Part shown: one piece after another, positions 26,601 to 39,813 of the stretch
Position numbering within the stretch: position 1 is the first letter of the stretch
How the letters are laid out: each line of letters starts with the position of its first letter
Assembly: GCA_013396655.1 (NCBI GenBank)
Contig: WBMV01000030.1
Coordinates: forward strand, 174,984 to 238,983
Length of the DNA stretch: 64,000 nt
Source: Campylorhamphus procurvoides
Lineage: Eukaryota > Chordata > Aves > Passeriformes > Dendrocolaptidae
Direction: 5' to 3'
Program-made: the position numbers and the translations under genes
The notes under the pieces: model-generated
The model's database searches: none
What the model was told of the DNA's origin: nothing
The model's input: the letters and a program-made list of their open reading frames with translations, nothing else

Positions 26601-29020
26601 GGCCTCTCATCCCCTTCTACATCAGTTTCAAAGACAACCTCAGACAGTATCCCATATATCCAAAGACGCTCATCTTGTGCCCTTTAGTGCCTGACACCAT
26701 TATATAATATGGTATCCCAGACAGAATTCTTTCAAAGTTTTATGAATTAAACCAAAACCTTTCTTTAAATTTAAAGAAATCCCATCTGGGATGAAAAGCA
26801 GTGTATTTTTAGTTCCTGAATTGTCTGCTTCAGAAGAGGTATGGACCAAAATCTTTATCCAGGTCTTCCTTTTCCTATATGACATAATGAAGAAAAATGT
26901 AATTGAGTGCTTTCAGACATGGAACCTTTGCAAAGGCGGAGGAAGGAGAAAGGAAGATGGCAAAACCAAAGCAGGTTAATTTTAGCACTGCACTTCCATA
27001 ATTGCACATCAAGAAGTGTAAGTCAGGAATACTATATTTCTTACAAAGGTGCAAAAATCATAGTTTTAAAAGATATACTCATTACTGAATGCTGTTCTAT
27101 CTTCCTAAACAAATAACTACCTTAGTCTAAACTTGTTTAGGCATTGTTATTTCTCACCATGATTACACTAGAATAATAATTAATTTCTGGCTACACTGGC
27201 ACTGAGTTCCTTTGGAGGCTGTCTCCTTGTCTCCTAGCAGAAACTGGACCTTTCCCCCACCCAGTACCAATGAACAATGGAGAGTGCCTGTGAAGAGTTA
27301 ATCCTTCCACAGCTTCAGAGCAGGCAGCTAAAGGAAGAAACACACACTTGGACTATTTGTCCTTAACACAATGCAGAAATATAGTCTCAGCCTTATGCAA
27401 TTCTGTCTTGCTGCTTTACAGTCCTGATCAGAGGCTGATGCAACTAAAGGCTTTGGTTTATACTTATTGCAGTTATAAAAAATAAGATGAGGTTTATTCA
27501 TTTATTTAGGAATACTGTGTGCACCACATACAGACACATGTGCCCAACAATAATTAGATGTATGGCAAGAATGAATGAAGTATATAGCTGGATTTAGTTG
27601 TCTTAGATGATAGCCGTGTTTCTGGCATGACCTGCTTCCTCACAGGAAGACACAGCTGTTCTCCACAGATGTGGGACTTCAGTGGATATCCCTGCTGAGC
27701 AATACAGCTTCCAGTGCTGAGGTTACACACTGAACACAAGTCCTATATGGGTTACCTGGTTTGTACTGATGAAAACTGTAGTCTTCACATAAACAGGTAA
27801 ATAACAGAACTCATGAGTGAATATTGTATTTTGATCCCTTGCCTCTGGCCATGGTACGAATCTTAGACAAAACTCATAAGTTTTGTTTTGGATACAGCCC
27901 ACAGCATCATTCCTCTCCAAAGATGCTGAACTAGAATTAAGGACTAATAGGCTGAACAGTTAGTGGAAAATTTCTAAAAAGTATCATGATTTCGTTGGCT
28001 ACTATTAAACCACTGATAATGGCCATTTCACTCTGCTTTGTGAATGTGAAAGCACTCAAGAAAATTTAATTAAATAGCATGACTTGCTGCTTTACGACAG
28101 ATAACATTGAGGAGTTAAAAAAATTTATTTTTTATTTTAAATGTGCCTTTTGCATCCAAAATACTGAACAATCTGAATTGCTTTGTTTCACCACCTGAAT
28201 GTTCTTTTATGTGTTTGGGAAGAGTCTGTAAAAATCTCCTGGTTTATGATTGAGGTCATCAAGTGTCAACAGGACTTACTTTTCTGAAACTATGGTCACA
28301 GCTGGAAGGTAAAGGATTGTTGAAAAGACCAAGCTGTGACATAAGGAAGATGAAAATGTTCATTAACAAAGTGCAGATGATAATACTGTGAACTGCTTCT
28401 GAACTGTCTTCAATCTATGACAGGGAATCCTTTGACCAAGTATGGTTTTATCTTTTACCTACAGGCAAGTGTTGAGTACAATGAGAGACATGAGAACATA
28501 AACATGGTATCTGAAATCAACACCTATCCCAAGGAAGCCTAACTCAGTTTTAATTATATCTGGGGAGGGGGTAGGTGAAGATGGGCAGTGAGGGGATGTT
28601 CATAATCATGAGGTGCAAAAACTTCACAGCAAACCCATGCGAAGAAGCCTGCAATTTAAATATACCTAAAAGTCTTTTTAACTTCACAAATCCATAGCCC
28701 TGTAGCACACATTCATTTCTGCCAATAGACTGAAATTCCAGAGCAATTTATCATGGGCGAACTTATTACTGAGAGCACAAGACTGTCTTTCAGCAGCTGC
28801 CTGACTAACACAACAATCTTCTAGACCAGAAAACTGAGCCTGCTTGGAGATCCAAGTACGCCTTTAAACTTAGTATTAACAGTGTTTCCATTTGGGGAAG
28901 GGAAAACTTAAATTAGGTTGCTATAAATACTGTCAATACCAGTGTCATAAGGGGAAGTTAAATTAGCTCAGACTAGTCCCAAAATCATATTCTGAAAATG
29001 AGATAATGATGAAACACCAC

Positions 29021-29037
29021 TTTTTTTTTTTTTTTTT
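29021..29037. repeat. Poly(T) run of 17
   Basis: An uninterrupted run of 17 T. No retroelement sequence is recognisable immediately on either side, so it is not assigned as a tail. Confidence 0.8.
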
Positions 29038-30269
29038 CTAAATTAGCCATTCTGTCAGTAGCTTGGAGGGGAAGCTCAGCAGTGTCAAAAAACAGGAGTC
29101 TTTTCTGGTAAAATGCAGCAGCTGTTTGTAAAGGCATCTTGAAATCACCATGAAATTTGAACGGTATTGGAGGGAAGACTGTGAAACAAAATAGCCTGTA
29201 ATGAGCAGCTGTGTCTGAGGAGTTCAGCTTCAGTGCTTTTAAACTGCAAGCTCTTCACAGAGAGCTTTTTCCAGCCTCAGGAAAAAATTCTCTTGATACC
29301 AGGGTCAGAGGAATTTTTAAATCTTCCCTGGGTCAGAGAGCTCATTTATCTGTTTTGATTTCTTGCTAACCCACCAGACTTCTAAACACGGATAGTCACC
29401 CTCTCACTGGTAAATGAATGAAGCAGCCAACTCACTATCAGGAAGACAACACTTGATCTATTTTTAAAAATCTAGGATTGCTTACAATGCAAGTTAATCC
29501 ACCTTATATGCCATCCTCTCTGCTACAGAGGACAGATCCTAGAAGTCCCCTAAATGTTACTTTTCCCTAATGACATGAAAAATAGATGACTATAAACATT
29601 GCAAAGGATTGCCAGATTCTGAGCCTTTCTTTTTCTTTGTGCTGCCACTGCATATTCACACAGAATCACAGCGTGCACTACTTTACTGAAGTTTCTAGAT
29701 ATGCAATTAATACAAATATGAAGCTTCTTAAATCATAGGCCATAATATTGGCTTTGTAGTATGGGCAAGAAATCAATTTCTATTAAAAGAATGTGCAAAA
29801 TCTAAAGCAGAGATTTGGTGAAGGAGATCAGAACTTCTTAAGGAGACATCTGCAGTGACAAAATGCACCCAGATGCCAGGAAGAGCCACCAAAGAGCAGC
29901 TGTTGCACTCTGAACACTATCTAGCTCATCTGACACAGATTCTCTCTTCTGTAACTGCTGACACATAGAGGGCAAATGGAGATTCATAACCAATTTTTAA
30001 AAAGCATATATATAAAGCCATTTAGAGCTCAGACAACAAATTTTTTGCAGCCAAAAAAAGACAATGTGCGCATACAAGGTCTGCACAAATTTTGCAATAT
30101 TTAAACAAATGGGGTTAGCTATGCTTAGGGAAGGCAAATTGTCAGTGTTAGCCCAATCCTGACTTGTTGTGTTCAAGAAGCATAGCACTTAAAAGAGATA
30201 TGAACAAACTGTACAGGTCTACACAGCCTCCAAGACTCTAGCATTAGTCCTTGCTCTATGTTTTTCCAG

Positions 30270-30355
30270 CTCTCAACTCAAAAAAGAAGCTCGTGTTTGG
30301 AACGAGGGAGCAGAGAAACACAGTGAGGATGCTCAGCTCTCTCCCTGCCTCTGTG
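30270..30355 (+). other. Exon-like, CpG-enriched segment in intergenic DNA
   Basis: The 86-bp segment lies between a good acceptor (tctatgtttttccag, ending 30269) and a good donor (CTGTG followed by GTAAGA from 30356). It sits within a 91-codon open frame (30251-30526) and in a patch with eight CpGs between 30291 and 30533, far more than the surrounding sequence. I recognise no protein domain. It may be an exon of a non-coding transcript or a regulatory element. It is a prediction from splice-site appearance only. Confidence 0.25.
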
Positions 30356-30529
30356 GTAAGATTCCCAGTGCTCTCGTCTGACCAGCCAGAAAGAAGACAC
30401 TTAACTGAACCTGCTGAGTTCCTCAGCGCCCTTAGAGAAGACTCTGGTCTGCTGTCTGCAGCTGTGTTTCCACTCTACACCTGTCATTTGCCGCAAGACA
30501 TGACAAGTAAAAGTTCACCCGCGTGAGGG

Positions 30530-31593
30530 CTGCGTCTCCTCCTGCATGGATTTATAGGGAGATGTTGTTTAGACAGATCTGTCAGTATCCAGCCTTAGTT
30601 CATCACAGCACCCAAAGTTAAAAAATTGACCATCAAACAATGATAGGTAAAACACTGACAAAGGAAAAGAAGGGTGTTTTCTCTTGGCCAATTCAAATCA
30701 AATCTTACAAACCTTTGCAAACACAGAGCTGTCAGTGTAGTATGCTCCTTAACCCTGACCTTCCTACTTTCTTTGTGATTTTGGTACTCCACCAGATCAA
30801 AAAGGCAGGGGACGAGAGGGGAAACTGAAAGATTGGAGTTCATCCTTGGGAACTGTCAAGATCATTTGAATATAACACAGGAGGTGTTTTCCCCATTTAT
30901 AAGAGGTTCCATCTGAACAATTCACTGCCTTTCACACTCAGTTCTGACATTACACTTATCTGCCAATATGTGCATCTCAAACTCACACGATACCAAACAG
31001 TTAACATGATAGCACAGCATTATGATCAAGGGAAAGCATTGCCTCTTTCACATACCCACATAAAACCTCCTCCTCCGTTACTGCAGCTGCTCTCTTCCAT
31101 CCCTTTCTGTTTGGTTTGCTAGAAGAAGTAGTGCCAGAATGAAGTATGAAAGGGAAGGGTTCAGAGGAAGGCTGTGTGACTGCCACTTTCATTTTTGGAA
31201 CCGGAGAGCAGACTCAACAGGAATGGGAACAGCAATCATAGAACCTAATTTGGTGGCACATTGTATGGGAATCAAGGCAGTCAGCCAAGACAAGGTTAAG
31301 AGTTTTCAATTTCTAATACATTTTGCATTACAATGCCCCTTTGAGAACATAATTTCATAACACATTCTTATTCTGCTTACTTCTAACTGAGCATTTGAAA
31401 GAAATCAATTTTTATAGTCTGCCTGATAAGTTGCTATTTGCAATATGTTTTCCAGGTCCATAATCTATATATAGTGCAATTTGTTGAAAGATGAGTATAA
31501 AAGAGAACCCATGAAATATCATATTACCGTGAGCCTGGAGCTGTTTAAATTTAAAAATTAAGTGAGAGGAAGTTTTCTTTGAAATGCTCTAGA
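30530..31593. other. Intergenic, nothing recognised
   Basis: AT-rich unique-looking sequence with only short chance open frames on both strands. Confidence 0.6.
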
Positions 31594-32110
31594 TGTCAGG
31601 GCCCTATGTAAGGAGGGGACACTGCAATCTTCCATCCTGCTTCTCAAGGTTTAGCTGCCTGTGTTCAAGGTTGGCTGTGCCACAATGCAGCCACAAAACC
31701 TTGGATGAAACTCTCGAGTAAACAGCTATGTTGTGAGAAAGTGCTGTGTGATGATCATGGAGCATCTCTATCCCCTTGGCTCAGGAGATGCGTTAAAGCT
31801 CAGGCTCTCATTCCTTGGTCATTGCTTGAGCCATCTTGCAGACACGCTTCTCTCTGAGTGCCTCTCCGTCACCTTTGGTCCCAGCACTTGTGAAGCAGCT
31901 GGTCCCTGACAAGATTGGCTTAAAAACCAGAAAAGCTTTTGAATCAGATACATATCAAGTATCAGCATCACAAACTTATCTGGAGGATGCAACAGGCTAC
32001 TGCTTCTGCAGTTGATTTTGCACCTTCTTTCAGCGATGCACTCCCTGAAAGGTTCTGAGCAGCTGCTCTCCTGCCCTCCCTTGCTACTTTCTTTCACAAG
32101 ACTAACGAGA
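31594..32110. mobile_element. LTR-like repeat, copy 1 (diverged)
   Basis: The first half aligns by eye with the repeat at 35683-36339: both share TTTAGCTGCCTGT followed by TTCAAGGTT, then a GTGTGATGA block and a CAGGAG/GGGAG...GCTCAGG block in the same order. The left end starts TGTCAGGG, so on the minus strand the element would end in CA, as LTRs do. The right boundary is approximate and less clear. I find no gag, pol or env similarity beside it. The family is not identified; an endogenous-retrovirus solo LTR is the best guess. Confidence 0.45.
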
Positions 32111-35100
32111 AGGCAGCATGCCAGGGGCAGGAAGCAGGTCAGCCTGGTGGATTCCTTCAGAATTTATTCATGTTTAAGTGGGGGTGGCAGGTGGGGAAAT
32201 CCTTGAAGAGCAGATCTTCTCACCCATCCTATAAAACTGCATGTCAATCAGCCTGTGCAGTCTGTGTGGGATCCCAGGGCTACTCAAAAACAGAAATCAG
32301 GATGTACTGGAGAATGTATAATTCTCAAATTATATCTGCTTCTGGGAAGGGATATTCCCTCTTACATGTTTGTTCAGCTCTGCTGCACTGCAGCCCCTAG
32401 GCATCAAATTATGGTAATTTCAGTTCTGTTTTCAGAACATGTCATAAATCTCTGAAAATACTCACTGAGAAATGGTTGCAGTCATTTCAGTGAATTAAGT
32501 GCCCATTTGGGGACTTTCATTTCTTCAGTTTGTGAGGATTGTCTATGCAGGAGAGTTAAACTAACATAGAGCACTTTGAAAGTGCTGTTGATTTTGATCA
32601 GGCACGTGCTACTTTGCTGTTCACCTTCCTACAGCACTAGAGAAAAATCAAATGTTTTCTGGGTCGCAGAATCTTTGCTTGTTTTTGTGATACTAAGAAA
32701 TAATTTTTGGCAGAACAATAATTTTTTTTTTCTTTTTTTACTCATATGCTGAATGTAGAATGTGATTGCAGAGTACAAACTACTGTTTGGGGTAACAGTG
32801 AGGCATTTTTTCCAGAACTTTCTGCAGTTTCCCTGGTTTATGTTGAGCCTCAGAACCACTGAACATCTACTTCTCTGGTCAGACTCTCTGTGGGATATGT
32901 GCCAAAAGAAGTCAGGCACCTGAGAACTTGTTGGGAATGGATTTCTACCTGCAAATAAGGTAGGTATATGTCTTGTTCCTTGAAGATACAGCCCTAATTT
33001 TGAAATCTGCCACCATCAAGCATCATCCCAGAAAAAAAAAGAATCAAAACCAACCAACCAGAGAAACACACAACAACAGCAACAACCCAAAAAAAACCCC
33101 AAACAAACCAACAACATAGAAGCACTTTTCTTCACAGCTATATATATATAGTTTCTGGTTGTTGTTTGAGATGCTCATCACTCTTTTCCTTTGTAATTAT
33201 AATGTACTACCAGTAATTTCTATCAGAAGGTACTATTGCCTTTTAAGAACAAAATTCCCAAGACAGAGAGAATGGGGAAAAGGGAAGAACAATTGTCTGA
33301 TATGGTGAGAAACTTTACTATTAAGAGCAGAAGACTTTTTATTTTCCAGAGCATGGAAAAACCTGTAACAGCAACTTATTCAGGCAGTACTTGTCTCTAC
33401 TATCTAATTCAAAAGTTACTAAATACATTTTTCATGCCCGTAAAATTTACTGTTGGAGAATTGAGTATCAGATTATTAAAGCTGCGGGGTGGAATGAATA
33501 AAGATAATGCAGTTCTGAATGTACCAGAAGGCTGAGGTGCATCAGTATGATTCCACATTCATTTTCTTTTCTGGTTATGCTATGAAGGTGTTTCGTCTTC
33601 TGTCAGCATTATCAAAATTGTCAGAGAGACTTTCAAGAAGGAAGGCTGGGAGAGACTCAGTCAATAAGGGAGGCAAAATAATGGTTAGCTGATGATTTTG
33701 ACTTGATATTTTCGTGATCTGTCTCTCTACAGTCCTCCACCTAGGATACAAACAAGGCATAGAGATGAAGGGGAAGCTACAGTTAACACCTGTTATCACA
33801 TCATACAAGGAAGCATGCAAAATTCTGTTATTATTTGGGGAACTTACTCTACCTGTGAGATACTTCAATCAAGGCAATTTCCTTCATAACTTCAATAGTT
33901 AGGACCTCCTTACTTTCTTCCTACTCACCAGCATATGAGGATGGCTTAATTTCTTCTTCTGTTTACCTCAAATTACCTGGCTGTGCAGCAGTAAATCTGC
34001 CTCTGCACTTCACCACTTGACACCAGTAATCTATAGAAGTAGCATATAAACACTGAATTTGATACAACAGCAAATCACTGACAGAAAGCCAGTGGAGGAG
34101 CACAAAGACCTAAGTCTATATGTGCACATAGAGTTGCCTTCAGGTTTTTTTGATTTTTTTACAGAAATGCACCGACTTATGTCGCAAAGAGGCCACTTGT
34201 TCTCAATGCTTGGTAAAAGAAAGCCCCATGCTGAGTTTCAACAACTTTGTAGGAAACAATCCAAAGTCTTGGGTCCTTATCATACACGTCTATATAAACA
34301 GCTTCTTGATGTATACTGTCTGGTTTGGATTCACCCTTTGCAGAAATCAGCACTGATGTTATCCCAGTTCATTTGTGCTGAAAAATTGTTTAGTATTGTT
34401 CATGATGTTAAAACTCCCAGAAGTTAGAACTGAGGTGACTTGATATTGAAACCTTAATGTTTTCCCATACTAGACTCCATACATCCAGAATTAGGTTTTC
34501 AAAGATAAATGTCTACATACAACTCAGCATTTCAGGATATTTCCTGCTCCATGCCTCCAGAGGCATGAACATGAACAAGTCTTTTCTGGTCCTGGTCTTC
34601 TGATGTGTTTGAAAGCCAGATTATGAGCACCACTTGGGTCTGAAAAACATCTTTAGTATTGCATTCTACACTGCTTGCAGCCTACATAAAATAAGAACAG
34701 CTCAAATACAAGGTATTTCTTACACTGAAATACAGTCATCATTGCAGAGACCATATATGTTGTGTTAGGTTCATGGATTACAGCATGTGTCATCCTACAT
34801 TATCATTTTAGATTAAGAGTTTCAAAGAGTTTTGAAATCTTACACAATTCAGAGAATATTTTAAAATAATAGTAAAGAATGAACAAACACACTAGTGAAC
34901 TAGAGGCAGACCACTTTCTAACTCCATGAAAGAACAAGATTCTACCTCTTTTCTAAATACATTTCACATTAGCACAAGAATAACTACATTTTCTCTTTTA
35001 AGGCAGAGTAAAGTTCATGTGTAAACATCAGGTTTGATGGAGAAGACCTAAATGTGATTCTAGTGACACTGAATCAATGGATAACAAAGGGATTAGCACT

Positions 35101-35682
35101 GCAATGCTAGGAACGCAGTGCCTTTAGCTCCTGAACTCACAGTTCTGAACCCAAAAATGTTGCAGCCATGTAGTATGTAGCACTGCTGTGGTATAAATCA
35201 TCTTGGGAAGATGACATTTTCTTGAAAAGATCAGTTTTACTTAAGCAAGCTTCAGGCCAGTTTTGTGCTGTCTAATAGAAGAAATACAAGATTTTGACTT
35301 TTCTATTCTCTTTGCCACATCATTTGGCAAGTTCTGCAGAAGAGTGATCACATGCCATGCCTGATTCAGGTCAGATTTTCATCAGTGAGTGACTTGACAC
35401 TGTGCTGATCATGTTTCATGATTGTGGATGTAGGAGCTGAAAACAGAAAAGACAATGAATCTTACACTTCTGAGTAAATTCTGTTCCATGTGTAGCACAT
35501 GCAAAGCTACTGGGACGCAAACCCATCATCGTCATCAAATATCTCTCCATAGGCTTTGTTTTTGTATTGTACCAGGTTTTTTATTTGGGTCTTCTGCATT
35601 AATGTTAGGTAACACAATACTGTGTTGTTTGTACTTAGGAAAAACTGACAACAGTTCCATGTCCTGTCATTTTAAAAGTCAG
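32111..35682. other. Interval between the two LTR-like copies, no gene recognised
   Basis: About 3.5 kb. It contains an A/C-rich tract at 33030-33116, a short TA run near 33140, and chance open frames (the largest 122 codons at 34059-34427) without retroviral or other recognisable domains. If the two flanking repeats were the ends of one provirus this would be its interior, but nothing in the translation supports that. Confidence 0.6.
33030..33116. repeat. A/C-rich low-complexity tract
   Basis: A-runs alternate with AACC, ACAAC and AACAAC units over about 85 bp. Same texture as the tracts at 8602, 23505 and 49967. Confidence 0.7.
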
Positions 35683-36339
35683 TGTCTCAAATGCTATCCC
35701 CCTCTGTCACAAGTGTTTAGCTGCCTGTATTCAAGGTTAGCTCTGCCAAGGTGCAACCTGGGATGGAACTGCTTGTAAAACTGCTGTGTTTTCCCAAAAA
35801 GAAGGAAGAGTGAGCTGTGTGATGACTGGCTGACCACCTCTCCCTCCCCAGCTTGGGAGCTGCATGTCAGCTCAGGCAGCCTCTTTTCATCTCTGGCTTA
35901 TTGACTTGGCTTTCTGGCTGCCCCTGGACCCTTCTCATCAATGGGGCTGCTGTAGTGGCCACATACCCTTGGCCACCCCTGATCACTGTCCCAGCCCTAT
36001 GTTGCTCTGTTTGTTGAGTTATGGGGAGTCTGTATATTGGCTGATGTAGGCACAGTCCTACCAACCTCCTTACCAGCCCAGTTTACTAGACTTGTGTCAC
36101 ATGAAAGGTGGGAGTTTAGATTTTTGCCTGTCAGTAGCCCGGGGAAAGTCAAGACCTTGGTGTCCGACAGTCTGTCAGCATCTCATCGGGAGACCCTTCA
36201 CCAAGAGATTCACAAGGTCAGAGGGTACCTTGACCACCCTTGTTAATGAGGGCTCAACAGAGCAAAGACCCCTCAGTGGGTCCTGCCCAGGTGTTATCCC
36301 TGACAGCTACTGCAAGGACTCACTTTACTCACTTTAACA
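35683..36339. mobile_element. LTR-like repeat, copy 2 (better preserved)
   Basis: About 657 bp starting TGTCTCAAAT and ending CTTTAACA, which gives TG...CA ends on either strand (TGTTAAAG...GAGACA on the minus strand). It is GC-richer than its surroundings and shares several ordered blocks with 31594-32110. No internal retroviral coding region or clear target-site duplication is visible (flanks gtcag and gttca do not match exactly). Most likely a solo LTR of an endogenous retrovirus family. The assignment rests on end structure and copy number, not on a library match. Confidence 0.5.
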
Positions 36340-36434
36340 GTTCATGGAATAACACTTTCTATTAATACAAATTGTGACAAGTTAATAAGGTTTGAAGGTT
36401 GTCGGTGATAATGTCTACTGCAAAAATATATTGT

Positions 36435-36528
36435 AAAGCAATCTACTGATACATATATTAAGCAAGCACAACTTCTGATACAAAGCAGTCTACTGATATG
36501 CTATGGGATAAGCGCAAGAACAGGCTCT
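36435..36528 (+). repeat. Imperfect direct duplication, 47-bp period
   Basis: AAAGCAATCTACTGATAC at 36435 recurs as AAAGCAGTCTACTGATAT at 36482. The following bases also match loosely, as expected for two copies of a roughly 47-bp unit. Confidence 0.55.
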
Positions 36529-39500
36529 AGTCCTCAAAGCAGCATTTAACATATTAGAGTATGTTTCTCACCCAAGGTGAGAAAATATATTTTTCTCCAC
36601 CCTGTGGGAGGGAGAAGATGGACTTAGCCTGTTGACTGATTGCAGCAGTTTTGGTGTAGGTCTTCTCCCCATTTCCCCCTATCCTCAGCTTACTTTATTT
36701 TCTTTATGTTTGGGTGAAGTTTGAGTGGCTTTAGTCATAAATACCTTTTATTTCTGGTTGGTGCATCTAATGGGAGGAGGGTGGTGGTCATGGCTTGGCA
36801 CTGAAAGAGCGTGTTCGGCATGGTTGTTGGCTTCAGCAGCAGGACATCTTGATTTTTCCTTGGCATTCAGGTACTGTATGGTCTTGGTACCACAATGTTC
36901 CCTCATTCTGTTGGGATTTGAATGGAGGGGCCACATAGTCTCTGCGTCATTCCACACTGTTCTGTTCCTCTGAGCAGATGATTATCATGGTACTGGGGAG
37001 CATGTCAACCTCAGTTCGTTGAGGGAGTTGCAGCTGCTTTTTACCTTAAAATATTGAATCCCCTCTAGGTTTAACTCTACCCATCATCTGACAACTTGTT
37101 AATATCATCTACCACAGAGTTGACGAGTGCCTCTGCTTTTATATTAGCTGCTTTCAGCTTTTAGATTGTGTCCTTCTGTTGCCCTTTTTAATTTATGTTC
37201 CAAGAGTCTTAGGGGAGGTTGTCTTTTTTTATTAGAACTTCTCAGAAAATTAGCATTTTGCACTACTTATGACAGTATTAGAAGACCTTGTGAAGCTGGT
37301 TCTCTCTATTTAGGGAGGTAAGGTAACAAAATATTTTCCCATGAAAACCTTTCCCCCCATAGCTGGACGCTGACTGTCATCTAGAGACAAGAAAAACTAC
37401 ATACTTCCCAGCTAATTTTGTTCATAGTGGACACTATTCCTGGATTTTTCTTGCACCACAACGAGTGATTTATGACAGTTTTTGACTCTCTGATGACAAT
37501 TTGCCTTTGGATGTTATGACACTTAACATAGTGTCACTTCTGATATCATGAAAGCAAATATTATTCTCAAGGGTCTGAAATGTCTCGTTTGTCCAGTGCT
37601 GTAGTCCCACAATGAGCACCAGTCAAATCCCAGAGCATAATTCAGCATTAAGTGGGTCTCTTCGGGTCTAAGTGTTCATTTAGTTCTTCTACTAATATGC
37701 TCACAATGCTTAAACTTTTTTTTTCTCTTTTTTAATGTTTCAATAGCATCCATTACAGGATTATTTTTCATTCCATGGTAGCAGAGGCACCACTACCTTT
37801 GATTTTGTCTTCTGGATTATTCAGTAGCCTCAAGATTAGTCAGTGCTTGAAGAAAGAGAAAAAGGCTGCAGAAAGAGTTACTAACCAGCTTTTCCAAAAG
37901 AATTCAGTACAGAATTGATTACAGCTCTCAGATTTCTAGTCTGCTTTTTATCACAGTGAGCAACTCAATTATGTAAGTTCTTCTCTTGAATAGTTCTATG
38001 AACCATCTTTTATTTTTGTTTATTCAGTAAGTTTTTAAAATATTGAACATCATTTTGGGAAAAATAGTTATTATACAGTAGCATTTTGATACTGCAATGA
38101 ACACAAAGTAATGTGAATTATCTTTTTTATCTCTCCTTTTGGGAAGGCAGGAGCTACATAGGTGACACAGAGCTCTCCAGAGCAAGAGACATTCTTCCTT
38201 TTTATTTGTCTTGTACCAAAATATTACTTTTGTCCACATGAAAGCTTAACTTCTTTTAAGCTCATCATAAAGACACAGAACAAGAAACAACACCACTGAA
38301 ATGTAGCACATAGCACTTAAGTGCTGAAATTGCATAGTTCATCCTCATGACTCAACAGTCATAAAGGGATTGTAGGAAGATCTGAGAAACGTAATCTTGA
38401 CATTTTCCCATAACAATAAAACTAACATATCAGAAATAGGCTAGTACTCGAAATATATCTTTTTTCCATTCACACTTTCAAAAGTACAAGGGAAGTACAG
38501 AAGGCGCTAGATGGTCCCACAGAATGTGCTACTTATTTGACAAATATGCTGGTGCCTTCCCAACACCTACCCTTGCAACCTTCAGGGTCTTCAACTCTCA
38601 TTCATATCTACAGTTGCTCAAGCTGCAGTGTTCCTGCAGGGCCTTGGCTATTCATTTGCATTGGACACTTGCCTGAGAGGACTCATACTGGTCATAAGCT
38701 GCAGCGAGCTGGATATGAGAGCTCCTCAAGCAGCAGCTGATTCCAAGTCACTTTCCTTTTTGCTCAGCTTCTCCTCTGCCCCATACACCAATCAACTCCT
38801 ATTCCTGATATTGTCTCTCTGAATAACGGGCTAACTTAAATTTTAATTAATTTCAAATTTACTGCTTCAGGAGTGTGATATTTCATATGTAATGAAAAGT
38901 ATTCTTCTCTTCTCTGGTATGTTATTTGAATTGATTACTTTAAGGTGATACTTTATTCATATGTGATTTTTTTACACCCTATTCATGCCACTACTTTGTG
39001 TCATGGATATCACTAACACCAGGAAGAAGTTGCCTTGCAATTCAAAGTTCTCACATAGAATCTAGCAGAATTCTTTCTCTGCAATTACAACCCTTTTCCT
39101 CATGTCTAAAGACTTCAACCCTTTCTTATTGTGATGATTAGACGTACCATTTTGAGGACATAGTGGGCCTGTATTTCCTCTGCTTGACTCTGGCACACAA
39201 ACCACCACAAGGCTCCGTTAAAAAGTAGCACTTACCTTGTCCCTTGTGGCATGAGTTTGAATACTGATCTTATTCCTAATCATATCTCATAGCTTTGCTA
39301 TAAAAAAACCTTGTGTTGTTTTGTTCCTACCTGGAACTCTGGATTTGGATTTATAAAGATTCTGTGTCTTTTCTTAAGCAATGCGCAAGACACCACTGTA
39401 GAGAAACAGATCCCTGGTGCAACAAAAAAAAAAATTCAAATTGTTGGTATTACTGTAGGAAGATATTTCTTTTAAAGTTTGCTTAAATTCATGAGCAATG

Positions 39501-39783
39501 GGAAATGTTTATAAATATCCTTGAAGATCTTCAAGATACTTCTTTCACTACATAAAAAGATTAAACTCTGGGAGCATACAAACACCTATGAAAAGGGGAA
39601 TGTACAAAAATTATTAAAGTAGGAGGTCTTAACCACATTTAAAAAAAGAAGTACAAAGGAGGATGGGACATAAAAGCATGTTATTTACTTTTTTAAAGCA
39701 ATAGGAATTTCATTTTTGCATAAAGACTACTGGAAGTTCCAGAGACACTTGCTCAGTGAAAAAAATATTCATATATTTGTCTG

Positions 39784-39813
39784 ATTTTATATAAAATGTA
39801 TTTTATATAAAAT
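39784..39813. repeat. Two tandem copies of a perfect 14-bp palindrome
   Basis: ATTTTATATAAAAT occurs at 39784-39797 and again at 39800-39813, separated by GT. Each copy is its own reverse complement. The block is entirely AT except for one G. Confidence 0.85.

Larger units (their letters stand above)
8004..30269. other. Intergenic gene desert downstream of KCNN2
   Basis: About 22 kb without a recognisable gene. Open frames here are short (at most about 130 codons), lack recognisable domains and are not bounded by paired splice sites. I see simple repeats near 8.1, 19.9, 23.5 and 29.0 kb, A-rich tracts, one unknown base at 16130, and an acceptor-like pyrimidine tract at 18848-18860. Somewhat GC-richer patches at 13.6-13.9 and 17.3-17.45 kb have no family I can name. 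The interval probably holds unrecognised regulatory elements, but nothing in a single sequence proves any. Confidence 0.7.

Noticed and set aside
34059..34427. 122-codon open frame between the LTR-like copies
   Set aside because: Checked for retroviral or other domain signatures because of its position; none visible, and no supporting splice or promoter features.
31594..36339. A complete provirus bounded by the two LTR-like copies
   Set aside because: No gag, pol or env similarity, no primer-binding site or polypurine tract, and the two ends are too diverged by eye to be called a pair.
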